Shown: positions 32,350 through 40,620 of the stretch, one piece after another | How positions within the stretch are numbered: the first letter of the stretch is position 1 | How the letters are laid out: every line of letters starts with the position of its first letter | NCBI RefSeq assembly: GCF_019891545.1 | Contig: NZ_JAHDIU010000004.1 | Span: 186,001-250,000, forward strand | Direction of reading: 5' to 3' | Origin: Flavobacterium coralii | Lineage (GTDB): Bacteria > Bacteroidota > Bacteroidia > Flavobacteriales > Flavobacteriaceae | Length of the DNA stretch: 64,000 nt | The notes under the pieces: generated by a model | Databases searched by the model: none | What the model was told of the DNA's origin: nothing | Seen by the model: the letters and a program-made list of their open reading frames with translations, nothing else | Program-made: the position numbers and the translations under genes

Positions 32350-33876
32350 ATGAGCACACTTAAAACCATTTCTTCGGCATTAATCTCGGTTTTTGATAAG
32401 GAAGGCCTTGAGCCGATTGTACGCAAATTGCACGAACATAATGTTACTATTTACTCAACCGGAGGTACCGAGACTTTTATTAAAGAGCTTGGCATACCTG
32501 TTGTGGCGGTAGAAGATGTAACCTCTTACCCTTCTATACTTGGCGGACGTGTAAAAACGCTTCATCCTAAGGTATTTGGTGGCATACTTAACCGCCAGGA
32601 TAACGAAAGCGATGTGCAGCAAATGCAGGAATACAACATTCCACAGATCGATTTGGTTATTGTAGATTTATATCCTTTTGAAAAAACGGTGGCATCGGGC
32701 GCACCTGAAGCTGATATCATCGAAAAAATTGACATAGGCGGTATTTCACTTATCCGTGCGGCTGCCAAGAATTTTAAAGATACTGTTATAGTAGCCTCGG
32801 TAGAAGATTACAGCCTTTTCCTTGAAACCATTACTAAAAATAACTGCGCCACAACTACAGAGGAGCGCAGGCATTTTGCCACTAAGGCTTTCCACGTGTC
32901 ATCTAATTACGATACGGCTATTTTTAACTATTTTAATACTGACGATACTTATTTTAAGGCAAGTGTTGCTAACGGGCAAACGCTTCGTTATGGCGAAAAC
33001 CCGCACCAAAAGGGGTTCTTCTTCGGTAATTTTGATGAGATGTTCACCAAAATGCACGGCAAGGAGCTTTCTTACAACAATCTTTTAGATGTAGATGCTG
33101 CCGTAAACCTGATGCAGGAATTTAAAGATGATGAGCCAACATTTGCCATATTAAAGCACAACAATGCCTGTGGGCTGGCCACAAGGCCAACCGTAAAAGA
33201 GGCGTACCTTGATGCACTTGCCGGCGACCCTACTTCTGCTTTTGGCGGGGTGCTTATCAGCAATACAGCTATAGACAAAGACGCAGCCGAAGAAATAAAC
33301 AAGCTTTTCTGCGAGGTGGTAATAGCACCGGGCTTTAGCAGCGAGGCAGAAGAAATACTGAAAGAAAAGAAAAACAGGATATTACTGGTGCAGCATGAAA
33401 CTACGCTACCTGAAAAACAGGTGCGCACCTGCCTTAACGGTTTACTGGTTCAGGATAAAGACAATATTACAGACAATAAAGAGCACCTGCAAACCGTTAC
33501 GGTAACATCACCTACAAACGACGAAGTGGAAGACCTGCTTTTTGCAAGCAAAATATGCAAACACACCAAGTCGAATACTATAGTTTTCGCGAAGAATAAA
33601 CAACTTTGTGCATCGGGCACGGGGCAAACCTCGCGTGTAGATGCATTAAGGCAGGCAGTAGAAAAAGCCAATTCGTTTAATTTTGATCTTAACGGCGCCG
33701 TTATGGCAAGTGATGCTTTCTTTCCGTTCCCGGATTGTGTGGAGCTGGCAAAAGAGGCAGGAATTACAGCTGTAATACAGCCGGGAGGCTCTATAAAAGA
33801 CGAACTGAGCATAAACTACTGCAATGAAAATAATGTGGCAATGGTATTTACAGGTACCCGCCATTTTAAACATTAA
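32350..33876 (+). CDS. purH: Bifunctional AICAR transformylase/IMP cyclohydrolase PurH
   Basis: Catalyses the last two steps of IMP synthesis. It is 508 residues: N-terminal MGS-like IMP cyclohydrolase (about 1-190; KTISSALISVFDKEGLEPIV, STGGTETFIKELGIPV, GRVKTLHPKVFGGIL) and a C-terminal formyltransferase with LRYGENPHQKGFFF, LKHNNACGLAT, and SDAFFPFPDCVELA. It has its own promoter. mreB follows 53 bases later with a separate -7 box. Confidence 0.96.
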   Translation: MSTLKTISSALISVFDKEGLEPIVRKLHEHNVTIYSTGGTETFIKELGIPVVAVEDVTSYPSILGGRVKTLHPKVFGGILNRQDNESDVQQMQEYNIPQIDLVIVDLYPFEKTVASGAPEADIIEKIDIGGISLIRAAAKNFKDTVIVASVEDYSLFLETITKNNCATTTEERRHFATKAFHVSSNYDTAIFNYFNTDDTYFKASVANGQTLRYGENPHQKGFFFGNFDEMFTKMHGKELSYNNLLDVDAAVNLMQEFKDDEPTFAILKHNNACGLATRPTVKEAYLDALAGDPTSAFGGVLISNTAIDKDAAEEINKLFCEVVIAPGFSSEAEEILKEKKNRILLVQHETTLPEKQVRTCLNGLLVQDKDNITDNKEHLQTVTVTSPTNDEVEDLLFASKICKHTKSNTIVFAKNKQLCASGTGQTSRVDALRQAVEKANSFNFDLNGAVMASDAFFPFPDCVELAKEAGITAVIQPGGSIKDELSINYCNENNVAMVFTGTRHFKH

Positions 33877-33882
33877 TTTTAT

Positions 33883-33890
33883 TATTTTTG
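33883..33890 (+). promoter_or_regulatory. -7 box of the mre operon
   Basis: TATTTTTG, 39 bases before the mreB ATG and just after the purH stop; the -33 region (TTTTAAA) is poor. It probably initiates the mreBCD-PBP2-rodA transcript. Confidence 0.45.
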
Positions 33891-33929
33891 TAGGCTAAAT
33901 TTTTTATAATATATAAACCCTGAACACGT

Positions 33930-34958
33930 ATGGGATTTTTTGATTTCATGACCGAGGACATTGCCATTGACCTTGGTACCGCAAATACCCTCATCATACA
34001 TAATGACAAAGTAGTTATAGACAGCCCCTCTATAGTAGCCCGCGACCGCGTTAGCGGCAAAATCATCGCGGTGGGTAAAGAGGCTAACATGATGCAGGGC
34101 AAAACCCATGAGAACATAAAAACCATACGCCCGCTTAAAGACGGGGTTATTGCCGACTTTGATGCGTCTGAAAAAATGATAAGCATGTTCATTAAGAGCA
34201 TACCTGCATTAAAGAAGAAGCTGTTTACCCCTGCCCTGCGCATGGTTATCTGCATACCATCGGGCATTACCGAGGTAGAGATGCGTGCGGTTAAAGAGAG
34301 TGCCGAGCGTGTAAACGGTAAAGAGGTTTACCTGATACACGAGCCAATGGCAGCGGCAATAGGTATCGGGGTAGATATTATGCAGCCAAAAGGTAACATG
34401 ATTGTAGATATTGGCGGTGGTACTACCGAGATTGCTGTAATAGCGCTGGGCGGTATCGTGTGCGATAAGTCGGTTAAAATTGCCGGAGACGTATTTACTA
34501 ATGATATTGTTTACTATATGCGTACCCAGCACAACCTTTTTGTGGGTGAGAGTACTGCAGAGAAAATAAAAATACAGATTGGCGCCGCGCTGGAAGACCT
34601 TGATTCTCCGCCGGAGGAAATGTCGGTACAGGGGCGTGACCTTTTAACAGGTAAGCCAAAACAGGTTGATGTTTCGTACCGTGAAATTGCAAAAGCGCTG
34701 GACAAATCGATACAGCGAATTGAAGATGCGGTAATGGAAACCCTGAGCCAGACCCCGCCGGAACTTGCAGCCGATATATACAACACCGGGATATACCTTG
34801 CAGGGGGCGGCTCAATGCTGAGGGGGCTTGACAAAAGGATATCGCAAAAAACCGACCTCCCTGTTTACATTGCCGAAGACCCGCTAAGGGCCGTTGTAAG
34901 AGGAACAGGAATGGCACTAAAAAACCTACAGAAATTCAGGAGCATACTCATAAAATAA
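33930..34958 (+). CDS. mreB: Rod-shape determining actin MreB
   Basis: Bacterial actin that forms membrane-associated filaments guiding lateral wall synthesis. It is 342 residues with actin-fold motifs: phosphate-1 IAIDLGTANTLI, connect and phosphate-2 MIVDIGGGTTEIAVIALGG, and adenosine motif GIYLAGGGSMLRGL. The amphipathic N-terminus MGFFDFMTED is typical. Head of the mreB-mreC-mreD-PBP2-rodA operon, which encodes the whole elongasome core in order. Confidence 0.96.
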   Translation: MGFFDFMTEDIAIDLGTANTLIIHNDKVVIDSPSIVARDRVSGKIIAVGKEANMMQGKTHENIKTIRPLKDGVIADFDASEKMISMFIKSIPALKKKLFTPALRMVICIPSGITEVEMRAVKESAERVNGKEVYLIHEPMAAAIGIGVDIMQPKGNMIVDIGGGTTEIAVIALGGIVCDKSVKIAGDVFTNDIVYYMRTQHNLFVGESTAEKIKIQIGAALEDLDSPPEEMSVQGRDLLTGKPKQVDVSYREIAKALDKSIQRIEDAVMETLSQTPPELAADIYNTGIYLAGGGSMLRGLDKRISQKTDLPVYIAEDPLRAVVRGTGMALKNLQKFRSILIK

Positions 34959-34969
34959 AGAAATAGCAG

Positions 34970-35797
34970 ATGCAGCAAATATTAAATTTTATATTTAAAA
35001 ACAGTATTCTGATACTGTTTTTGCTGCTTTTGGGGATATCGTTAACGCTCACCATACAATCGCATTCCTACCACCGCAGCAGGGCTATATCATCGGCTAA
35101 TGCCGTTAGCGGCTATGTTTACGAACAAGTAAACAAGGTAGAGGAATATTTCAGCCTTAAAGACCAGAATGAAAAACTTGCAGAAGAAAACGCAAGGTTA
35201 AAAAAACTGCTTTTCAATACACAGGATACTGCTAACGTGCCCCCGGTAGAAATACCCGATGCTATGGGTAATTTTGAGGTGATACAAAGCAAGGTTATAG
35301 CCAATTCTTATAACGTACACGAAAACTACCTTACTATCAACAGTGGTTCTGCGGATGGTGTAAAACCGGATATGGGTGTAGTTAGCAGTCAGGGTGTTGT
35401 AGGTATTGTAGAAAATGTTTCTAAAAACTATGCTACAGTAATCAGCGTGCTTAACCTGAAGTTTAAGCTGGCTGCCAAGCTTAAGAAAAACAACCATTAC
35501 GGCTTTTTGGTTTGGGATGGCGAAAATGCCGGCTTTGCACAACTAACAGATGTACCGCGACTTGCAGCAGTAAATAAAGGCGATACTGTTGTTACCGGAG
35601 GCCGCTCTGTTATATTTCCCGAAGATGTGCCAATTGGTGTTATAGACAAAGTTTTTATAAACGAGAAAACGAACTATTATTTTCTTAACGTAAGGCTGTT
35701 TAATGACATGACAAGCCTTGGGCACGTATATATAATTGCCAACAAAGACCGTGACGAAATTATAGAGCTGGAAGAAACCACCACACAAGATGAGTAG
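34970..35797 (+). CDS. mreC: Rod-shape determining protein MreC
   Basis: Periplasmic scaffold, anchored by one N-terminal helix (FKNSILILFLLLLGISLTL), that links MreB to PBP2. It is 275 residues: a coiled coil (YFSLKDQNEKLAEENARLKK, about 58-80), then paired beta-barrel domains with LTINSGSADGVKPDMGVVSS and VVTGGRSVIFPEDVPIGVI. The acidic tail IIELEETTTQDE overlaps mreD by eight bases. Confidence 0.93.
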   Translation: MQQILNFIFKNSILILFLLLLGISLTLTIQSHSYHRSRAISSANAVSGYVYEQVNKVEEYFSLKDQNEKLAEENARLKKLLFNTQDTANVPPVEIPDAMGNFEVIQSKVIANSYNVHENYLTINSGSADGVKPDMGVVSSQGVVGIVENVSKNYATVISVLNLKFKLAAKLKKNNHYGFLVWDGENAGFAQLTDVPRLAAVNKGDTVVTGGRSVIFPEDVPIGVIDKVFINEKTNYYFLNVRLFNDMTSLGHVYIIANKDRDEIIELEETTTQDE

Positions 35798-36296
35798 TAC
35801 CGTAATAATAAACATAGCACGCTTTATTATACTACTGCTTATGCAGGTAGTGGTTTTTAACCGTATAGACCTGTTCGGGCTGGCAGACCCATACCCATAT
35901 ATCTTATTCATTATATTATACCCTGTAAACGGTAACCGTGCCCTGCTGCTGGTTTCATCATTCCTGCTTGGTTTGTTTATAGATATGTTTACCAATTCTG
36001 GTGGGGTGCATGCCGCCGCTTCATTAGTACTGGCTTATGTAAGGCCCTCAATCTTTAAATTTTCGTTCGGGCTCAGTTACGAATACCAGACTATCAAGAT
36101 TAATGAAAAACTATCGCCCGAAAGGTTTTCTTTTATACTCATTTCTGTTGTAATACATCATTTAATTTTATACCTTTTGGAAGTATTCAGGCTTAGCTTT
36201 TTACTGGACAGCCTTTTAAGGATGTTTATTGCAACCCTGTTTACGCTTACTCTCTGCATTATAATAATCTACTTAATTAAGCCGGGCAAACAATGA
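35790..36296 (+). CDS. mreD: Rod-shape determining membrane protein MreD
   Basis: A 168-residue protein with five hydrophobic helices. It opens STVIINIARFIILLLMQVVV and contains the MreD-like ALLLVSSFLLGLFIDMF. It stabilises the MreC-RodA-PBP2 complex. Identified as much by position as by sequence, because MreD is poorly conserved. Overlaps both neighbours (eight bases with mreC, four with the PBP2 gene). Confidence 0.9.
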   Translation: MSSTVIINIARFIILLLMQVVVFNRIDLFGLADPYPYILFIILYPVNGNRALLLVSSFLLGLFIDMFTNSGGVHAAASLVLAYVRPSIFKFSFGLSYEYQTIKINEKLSPERFSFILISVVIHHLILYLLEVFRLSFLLDSLLRMFIATLFTLTLCIIIIYLIKPGKQ

Positions 36297-38152
36297 GAAA
36301 AATCTTACTGCCAGCTCTTATAATTGCTGCCGCACTCCTGATAGTAGCAAGGCTGTTCTATTTACAGGTACTTGATGATTCCTACATTAAAAAATCAGAG
36401 AATAATGCCATTAAAATTAAGTATGAGTACCCGGAGCGGGGCTATATATACGACCGTAATGGTAAACTTTTAGTTGCCAACCAGCCGTCTTACGACATTA
36501 TGGTGACACCCAATGAAATGGAAAAAGACCTCGACACTATGGAGGTTTGCCGCCTTCTTAATGTAACCAAAGGATATTTTTTAGAAAGGGTAGAAAAAGC
36601 AAAAGTTTATAGTCCGCGCCTCCCCTCGGTTTTCCTTTCGCAACTCAGCAAAAAAGATTTTGCTGCCTTTCAGGAAAAGATAAGGCGCTTTAAAGGTTTT
36701 GATATTGTTAAGCGTTCACTAAGGGATTACCAGGTAAATGCCGCTGCAAATGTATTTGGCTACATAGGGCAGGTTGGCGAAGCTACTATTGCGAAGAATC
36801 CGTATTACAAAAGCGGCGACCTTATTGGCCGCCAGGGTGTAGAGCAGGTATATGAAGATGTACTTCGCGGCGTTAAAGGCGTGCAGTATATACAAAAAGA
36901 CCGTTTTAACCGCGAAATAGGTTCTTTTAAAGATGGTATTTATGATACATTAGCCGTTAAGGGACGTGATATTACACTCACGCTTGATATTGAACTCCAA
37001 AAGTACGGCGAAGCACTGATGTTTGAAAAGCGCGGTGGCATAGTAGCCTTAGAGCCAAAATCAGGTGAAATACTCGCACTTGTTACCGCCCCTACTTATG
37101 ACCCCGCCCTGCTTGTAGGGCGTGACCGTTCTAAGAACTACAGGATGCTGGAGAATGACACTATTGGTATGCCGCTATTTGACAGGGGCCTCCTTGCCGA
37201 ATATCCTCCGGGCTCACCTTTTAAAATCCTGACGGGGCTTATTGGGTTACAGGAAGAAGTTATCAACGAAAATTCAGCCTTTACCTGCCATCACGGTTTC
37301 AGCTACGGGCGCGGTGCGTTTATGCGCTGCCACGACAGTGGTACCAACAGGCTGCATGAGGGCATCTATAAATCGTGCAACACCTATTTTGCCAATACGT
37401 TTAAGCTTACTATTGATAAATACACAAAACCTGAATATGGTGTAAATGCCTGGAGCAGCCACCTGAAGAGTTTCGGGTTGGGCGACTTTTTGGGGTACGA
37501 CCTGCCACCTGGCCGTAAAGGGCTTATCCCAACTTCTAAATTTTATAAAAGATTTTACCCTAACGGCGGATGGCGCAGCTCTACCATTATATCAAATTCG
37601 ATTGGCCAGGGTGAAGTATTGATGACACCTATACAGCTTGCCAACATGATGGCTACTGTTGCCAATCAGGGGTATTACTATACGCCCCACATTATTAAAA
37701 AAATACAGGATGGCAAGATAGACCCTAAGTTTACCGGTAAGCATTACACTTCTATAGACAAACAGTATTTTCAGCCGGTTATAGATGGGCTTTATGATGT
37801 GTATAACTTAGGTACTGCACGCGGGCTGGGTGTGCCCGATATAGAAATTTGCGGTAAGACCGGTACTGCAGAGAATTTTGCCAAGATAAACGGTGTGCGA
37901 ACACAGCTTACCGACCACTCTATTTTTGTGGCTTTTGCACCGCGCCATGACCCTAAAATTGCCATTGCCGTTTTTGTGGAAAATGGTTATTGGGGCGCAC
38001 GTTGGGCAGGGCCTATAGCCACGCTGATGATAGAAAAATACCTGAAGGGAACAATTACCCGCAAAGACCTTGAAACAAAAATGCTTACAAAAGGGCTTAA
38101 GCAGGAATATGAAAAAGTAATAAGCGGGCAGCCGTTCAGGATCAATCAATAA
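36293..38152 (+). CDS. mrdA: Penicillin-binding protein 2 (class B, elongation-specific)
   Basis: Monofunctional transpeptidase that cross-links peptidoglycan during elongation. It is 619 residues: membrane anchor (LPALIIAAALLIVARLFYLQ), pedestal domain with RGYIYDRNGKLLVANQPSYD, and the penicillin-binding domain with S308-PF-K311 (YPPGSPFKI), the SxN motif in YKSCNTYF, and KTGTAEN. It partners with RodA encoded 22 bases downstream. Confidence 0.95.
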   Translation: MRKILLPALIIAAALLIVARLFYLQVLDDSYIKKSENNAIKIKYEYPERGYIYDRNGKLLVANQPSYDIMVTPNEMEKDLDTMEVCRLLNVTKGYFLERVEKAKVYSPRLPSVFLSQLSKKDFAAFQEKIRRFKGFDIVKRSLRDYQVNAAANVFGYIGQVGEATIAKNPYYKSGDLIGRQGVEQVYEDVLRGVKGVQYIQKDRFNREIGSFKDGIYDTLAVKGRDITLTLDIELQKYGEALMFEKRGGIVALEPKSGEILALVTAPTYDPALLVGRDRSKNYRMLENDTIGMPLFDRGLLAEYPPGSPFKILTGLIGLQEEVINENSAFTCHHGFSYGRGAFMRCHDSGTNRLHEGIYKSCNTYFANTFKLTIDKYTKPEYGVNAWSSHLKSFGLGDFLGYDLPPGRKGLIPTSKFYKRFYPNGGWRSSTIISNSIGQGEVLMTPIQLANMMATVANQGYYYTPHIIKKIQDGKIDPKFTGKHYTSIDKQYFQPVIDGLYDVYNLGTARGLGVPDIEICGKTGTAENFAKINGVRTQLTDHSIFVAFAPRHDPKIAIAVFVENGYWGARWAGPIATLMIEKYLKGTITRKDLETKMLTKGLKQEYEKVISGQPFRINQ

Positions 38153-38174
38153 TACTAAAAGAGGCTAATCTTGC

Positions 38175-39431
38175 ATGAAAAACCAGAGTGTAAGCAATAA
38201 CATAGACTGGCTGACCGTACTGCTGTATAGTATACTGGTGGTTATGGGCTGGATGACTATATACTCTGCCTCGCTGCCTACAGAGACAACCTCTATATTC
38301 GACCTGAGCCAGATATACGGTAAGCAGTTACTTTTTATACTCGTAACCATACCGCTTATTTTTGTGGTACTCACTGTAGATGCCAAGATCTATGAAAAGT
38401 ATGCCCTCATCTTCTACGGCGCTTCAATAGTGCTTTTAGCGGGGCTTTTTGTTTTTGGTAAAACCATTAAGGGCCAAACCAACTGGTATTCTTTCGGGAG
38501 CTTTGGTTTGCAGCCATCGGAATTTGCCAAGATAGCTACTGCCCTTGTGCTTGCTAAATTTTTAAGTGACGTGCAGATAAGCCTTAAAAACACACAGCAC
38601 CAGCTTATTGCCTTTGGCATAATAGCACTGCCGGTAATGCTTATTATGATGCAGCCGGATGCGGGTAGTGCCATGATTTTTGCGGCTTTAATTTTAGCAC
38701 TTTATCGCGATGGGCTGCCATCGTGGTATTTATGGACGGGTGTTATAGCCATAGTGCTTTTCTTTGCTTCATTGTTTCTGCGACTGCCGTTTATATTGCT
38801 AATAGTGTTAGGGGTTATGCTGATACATTATTTTTTAAGCAGGAGGGCGCACCGAAACCCGATACTATACACGCTTTTGTTTATCGCGATAGCAGGGTTT
38901 ACCTATTCAACCGGGTTTGTATATGATAACGTACTGGAACCCCACCAGAAAGACAGGATAGATGTACTTTTTGGCGAAGAAGTTAACCAGCAGGCAGAAG
39001 GTTATAACCTCAACCAGTCGCTTATTGCCATTGGGTCAGGTGGGTGGACAGGAAAAGGTTATCTTGAAGGGACACAGACAAAAGGCGGATTTGTACCGGA
39101 ACAGCACACAGACTATATTTTTACCACTGTGGGGGAAGAATGGGGTTTTTCCGGAGCTATTTTGGTTATCGGTATTTTTGTTACATTGTTCATCAGGATA
39201 ATATACCTTGCAGAACGCCAAAAATCAAGCTTTAGCAGGACGTATGGCTATTGTGTGGCCTCCATCCTGTTTATGCACTTTTTCGTGAATATAGCCATGC
39301 TTATACGGCTTTTCCCTACAATAGGAGTACCGCTGCCTTTCTTTTCATATGGTGGCTCGAGCCTTTTTGCTTTTACCATCCTGCTATTTATCTTTATAAA
39401 GCTTGATGCCAATAAGGTTAATGAGTGGTAG
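38175..39431 (+). CDS. rodA: Peptidoglycan glycosyltransferase RodA (SEDS family)
   Basis: Inner-membrane polymerase that builds glycan strands with PBP2. It is 418 residues with about ten helices. SEDS landmarks: GWMTIYSASLP, QTNWYSFGSFGLQPSEFAKI, MQPDAGSAMIFAALIL, IAIGSGGWTGKGYLEGTQ, PEQHTDYIFTTVGEEWGF, and PLPFFSYGGSSL. RodA rather than FtsW by operon context. A large extracellular loop precedes the catalytic segment. Last gene of the mre operon; the 76-base gap to the convergent permease shows no clear hairpin. Confidence 0.95.
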   Translation: MKNQSVSNNIDWLTVLLYSILVVMGWMTIYSASLPTETTSIFDLSQIYGKQLLFILVTIPLIFVVLTVDAKIYEKYALIFYGASIVLLAGLFVFGKTIKGQTNWYSFGSFGLQPSEFAKIATALVLAKFLSDVQISLKNTQHQLIAFGIIALPVMLIMMQPDAGSAMIFAALILALYRDGLPSWYLWTGVIAIVLFFASLFLRLPFILLIVLGVMLIHYFLSRRAHRNPILYTLLFIAIAGFTYSTGFVYDNVLEPHQKDRIDVLFGEEVNQQAEGYNLNQSLIAIGSGGWTGKGYLEGTQTKGGFVPEQHTDYIFTTVGEEWGFSGAILVIGIFVTLFIRIIYLAERQKSSFSRTYGYCVASILFMHFFVNIAMLIRLFPTIGVPLPFFSYGGSSLFAFTILLFIFIKLDANKVNEW

Positions 39432-39507
39432 AAAGCTAAATCAGAAAGCTACTAAAGACGCGTCTATAGAGAACTCTGAATTAAAATTATAGCCTTTCAA
39501 AAACCTA

Positions 39508-40617
39508 TTATTTCGCTTTTACATCCAATGCATCACGCAGGGCATTACCCACCATCATAAAGGCCAGTACCAGCAACAACATGGCAATACCGGGTGCAAG
39601 TGCCAAATAGGGCTTGCCTAAAATAATATAATTGTAGTGGTCTTTAATCATGCCGCCCCAACTCGGCACAGGCGGCTGTGCGCCAAGCCCCAAAAAGCTA
39701 AGGCCGCTTTCTACAAGTATGGCAGACGCGAAGTTAGCAGCCGAAATAACAATTACAGGCGCCATACTGTTAGGCAGTATATGGCTAAAGATGATCCGCG
39801 CGTCGCGGTAGCCTAATGCCCTTGCAGCCGTTACAAACTGCATTTGTTTAATGCCCATAACCTGCCCGCGCACCACGCGGGCAACCTCTACCCACATGGT
39901 TAGCCCAACTGCTATAAACACCTGCCAAAAACCTTTGCCCAGTGCAAGGGTAATGGCAATTACCAATAACAGTGTGGGTATAGACCAGATTATATTTACC
40001 AACCACATTACAAAAGCATCTGTTTTACCGCCAAAATAACCGGCTATAGCGCCAAAAAAGATACCAACCACAAGCGATATAAATACTGCCACAAACCCTA
40101 TGGCTATAGAAACCCGTGAGCCTACTATCAGCCTGCTGAGCAAGTCCCTGCCCTGGCTGTCGGTACCTAATATAAATTTTTGTTTCTGAATATATTCTTT
40201 TTCTACAGCCTGAGCAGTCATGCCGTTATTGTATGCAGAAAGTGCTACAGATTTAGTTACTGCCAATGAAGGCTCATCGGCATACTCGGTATAGGTAAGG
40301 CTATCAGCTGAGAGTTTATAATCAAGTACGGGCACTTTAGGCACTGCATAAGGCCTGCCGGTAAAATAATGTGTCCAGCTTTTATCATAATTAGTTGCAG
40401 CAGGCAGGGTTATCATAGTAACTGTAAAACCGGGTGACTTACTGCTGATAGACAGGTCGCCCCAGTTGGCATTCTTTGTTTTGTCAGGCGCCAGCACATA
40501 GGCAAACAAGGCAACAAAAACCATTAATGCGATAAACCAGAAACTTAAAACGCCCCAAAAGTTTTTTTTAAACTTTTGGAGCGCCAGTCCGGTAAGAGAT
40601 TTTCCGGTTTTATCCAT
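39508..40617 (-). CDS. Oligopeptide/dipeptide ABC permease, OppC-like, with periplasmic insert
   Basis: An inner-membrane permease of the OppC/DppC type. It is 369 residues, longer than the usual 290-310. After the first helix (SFWFIALMVFVALFAYVLA) there is an extra periplasmic segment of roughly 110 residues (about 40-145) before the conserved FILGTDSQGRDLLSRLIVGS. The EAA-like loop VTAARALGYRDARIIFSHIL and the tail ESGLSFLGLGAQPPVPSWG are canonical. Its OppB, OppA and ATPase partners are not nearby. It follows the tail-specific protease gene by three bases. Confidence 0.88.
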   Translation of the reverse strand: MDKTGKSLTGLALQKFKKNFWGVLSFWFIALMVFVALFAYVLAPDKTKNANWGDLSISSKSPGFTVTMITLPAATNYDKSWTHYFTGRPYAVPKVPVLDYKLSADSLTYTEYADEPSLAVTKSVALSAYNNGMTAQAVEKEYIQKQKFILGTDSQGRDLLSRLIVGSRVSIAIGFVAVFISLVVGIFFGAIAGYFGGKTDAFVMWLVNIIWSIPTLLLVIAITLALGKGFWQVFIAVGLTMWVEVARVVRGQVMGIKQMQFVTAARALGYRDARIIFSHILPNSMAPVIVISAANFASAILVESGLSFLGLGAQPPVPSWGGMIKDHYNYIILGKPYLALAPGIAMLLLVLAFMMVGNALRDALDVKAK

Positions 40618-40620
40618 TAA